Assembly (NCBI GenBank): GCA_905215015.1
Contig: CAJMOS010000048.1
Span: forward strand, 1-21,871
DNA: 21,871 bases
Source of the DNA: an uncultured bacterium
GTDB lineage: Bacteria > Spirochaetota > Spirochaetia > Sphaerochaetales > Sphaerochaetaceae
Direction: 5' to 3'
Made by a program: the position numbers and the translations under genes
Shown here: one piece after another, positions 21,465 through 21,871 of the stretch
How positions within the stretch are numbered: the stretch's first letter is position 1
Layout of the letters: each line of letters starts with the position of its first letter
The notes under the pieces: model-generated
The model's database searches: none
Told to the model about the DNA's origin: nothing
What the model saw: only the letters and a program-made list of their open reading frames with translations

Positions 21465-21470
21465 CTCCTT
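21465..21470 (-). promoter_or_regulatory. Ribosome-binding site of the lipoprotein gene, overlapping the upstream stop
   Basis: On the minus strand AAGGAG shares two bases with the TAA stop of the barrel gene and lies 7 bases before ATG 21457. This decides between the two closely spaced in-frame ATGs and suggests coupled translation of the two genes. Confidence 0.75.
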
Positions 21471-21870
21471 ACAGGTTCCGGTACGAGACCGAGAGCGTGA
21501 TCGGCACGAGACCGAGCACGCCGTCATTCTCCTGATCGCCGGAATTGTAGTTGAATTCCGGAATCAGCCACAGGCCGGAATGGATGCCGACGCCCCAATG
21601 CTCCCAGATGTAGAAGTTCATGCCGACATCCAGGCTGAGCGAGAGGTTCAGCATCGACTTGTCCTCGCCAAAGCGCTCGTAGACCGTACCGACACCTAGG
21701 CTGACCGGCAGGTCGACGGTGCCTTGCACCGGATACCAGGTCAACTTGAACTGGAGGGGGACTGCGGTGAACAGGTCGTCATTGACGCAATAGTTGAAGT
21801 CATACCCAAGTTCTCCGCCAAGACTCAGCGTGCTTGAGGTGAACCGCTCGAAACCCAAGGAGAAATACCC
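21469..21870 (-). CDS. Outer-membrane beta-barrel-like protein, 5' end beyond the window
   Basis: The last 133 codons of a gene that runs off the right edge; the frame is open to the end (GYFSLGFERF...), so the TTG at 21858 is internal. The visible part is a series of alternating hydrophobic/polar strands with aromatic girdle residues (LSLGGELGYDFNY, VPLQFKLTWYPV, DLPVSLGVGTVYERF, LNLSLSLDVGMNFYIWE, VGIHSGLWLIPEFNY) and a final strand PITLSVSYRNL, the pattern of small outer-membrane barrels. No specific family is recognised. The lipoprotein gene starts 11 bases after its stop with an overlapping ribosome-binding site, so the pair probably acts at the outer membrane. Signal peptide and promoter lie outside the window. 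Confidence 0.65.
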   Translation of the reverse strand, partial: GYFSLGFERFTSSTLSLGGELGYDFNYCVNDDLFTAVPLQFKLTWYPVQGTVDLPVSLGVGTVYERFGEDKSMLNLSLSLDVGMNFYIWEHWGVGIHSGLWLIPEFNYNSGDQENDGVLGLVPITLSVSYRNL

Positions 21871-21871
21871 T

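Noticed and set aside
1..21871. CRISPR arrays, tRNA or rRNA genes, insertion sequences, prophage genes
   Set aside because: No regularly spaced direct repeats, cloverleaf-like segments, transposase or integrase motifs were seen on either strand by reading; no search tool was run.

Overview
The window is GC-rich (roughly 60 % by eye, with strong G/C preference at third codon positions). It reads as a stretch of spirochaete chromosome, probably from the Treponema/Sphaerochaeta side of the phylum. The support is a V-type ATPase instead of an F-type, uvrA directly followed by an lptD-like gene (an order I recall from Treponema pallidum), the pgk-tpiA-secG order, and Sec signal peptides, a lipobox and outer-membrane barrels that indicate a two-membrane cell. 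Genus assignment is inference. Nearly all of it is densely packed core genome. I see no tRNA, rRNA, CRISPR array, insertion sequence, attachment site or prophage, and no gene-free stretch longer than about 150 bases.

Layout: (1) 1-1598, the end of a V-ATPase operon: subunit I (5' end outside the window), proteolipid subunit K and a strong intrinsic terminator. (2) 1602-3385, an ankyrin-repeat gene with its own promoter, then ispG of the MEP isoprenoid pathway. (3) 3382-9416, uvrA from a near-consensus promoter whose start point falls on the start codon, overlapping an lptD-like outer-membrane assembly gene. (4) 9425-13905, the conserved group phoH(ybeZ)-pgpH-ybeY-corC, with start/stop overlaps at three of its boundaries, linking RNA/ribosome quality control with a predicted cyclic-di-AMP phosphodiesterase. 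(5) 13915-16369, pgk-tpiA-secG from a near-consensus promoter. (6) 16384-19778, a flavodoxin-like gene, a secreted SurA/PpiC-type chaperone, nusB, map and a purine phosphoribosyltransferase, closed by a terminator. (7) 19865-20116, a small two-helix membrane protein, converging on (8) a minus-strand pair made of an outer-membrane barrel-like protein (5' end outside the window) and a lipoprotein, with a minus-strand terminator.

The gene content is mostly ordinary. The main non-routine signal lies between the genes. Several promoters appear to be embedded in the 3' ends of upstream coding regions, each marked by a sudden patch of A/T-rich codons in otherwise GC-rich genes. Two of them share TTGCAA...TATTAT hexamers. 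The uvrA promoter, and possibly the lptD promoter, would make leaderless or nearly leaderless mRNAs. The least characterised proteins are the lipoprotein/barrel pair, the small membrane protein, the ankyrin protein and a cysteine-poor LptD.
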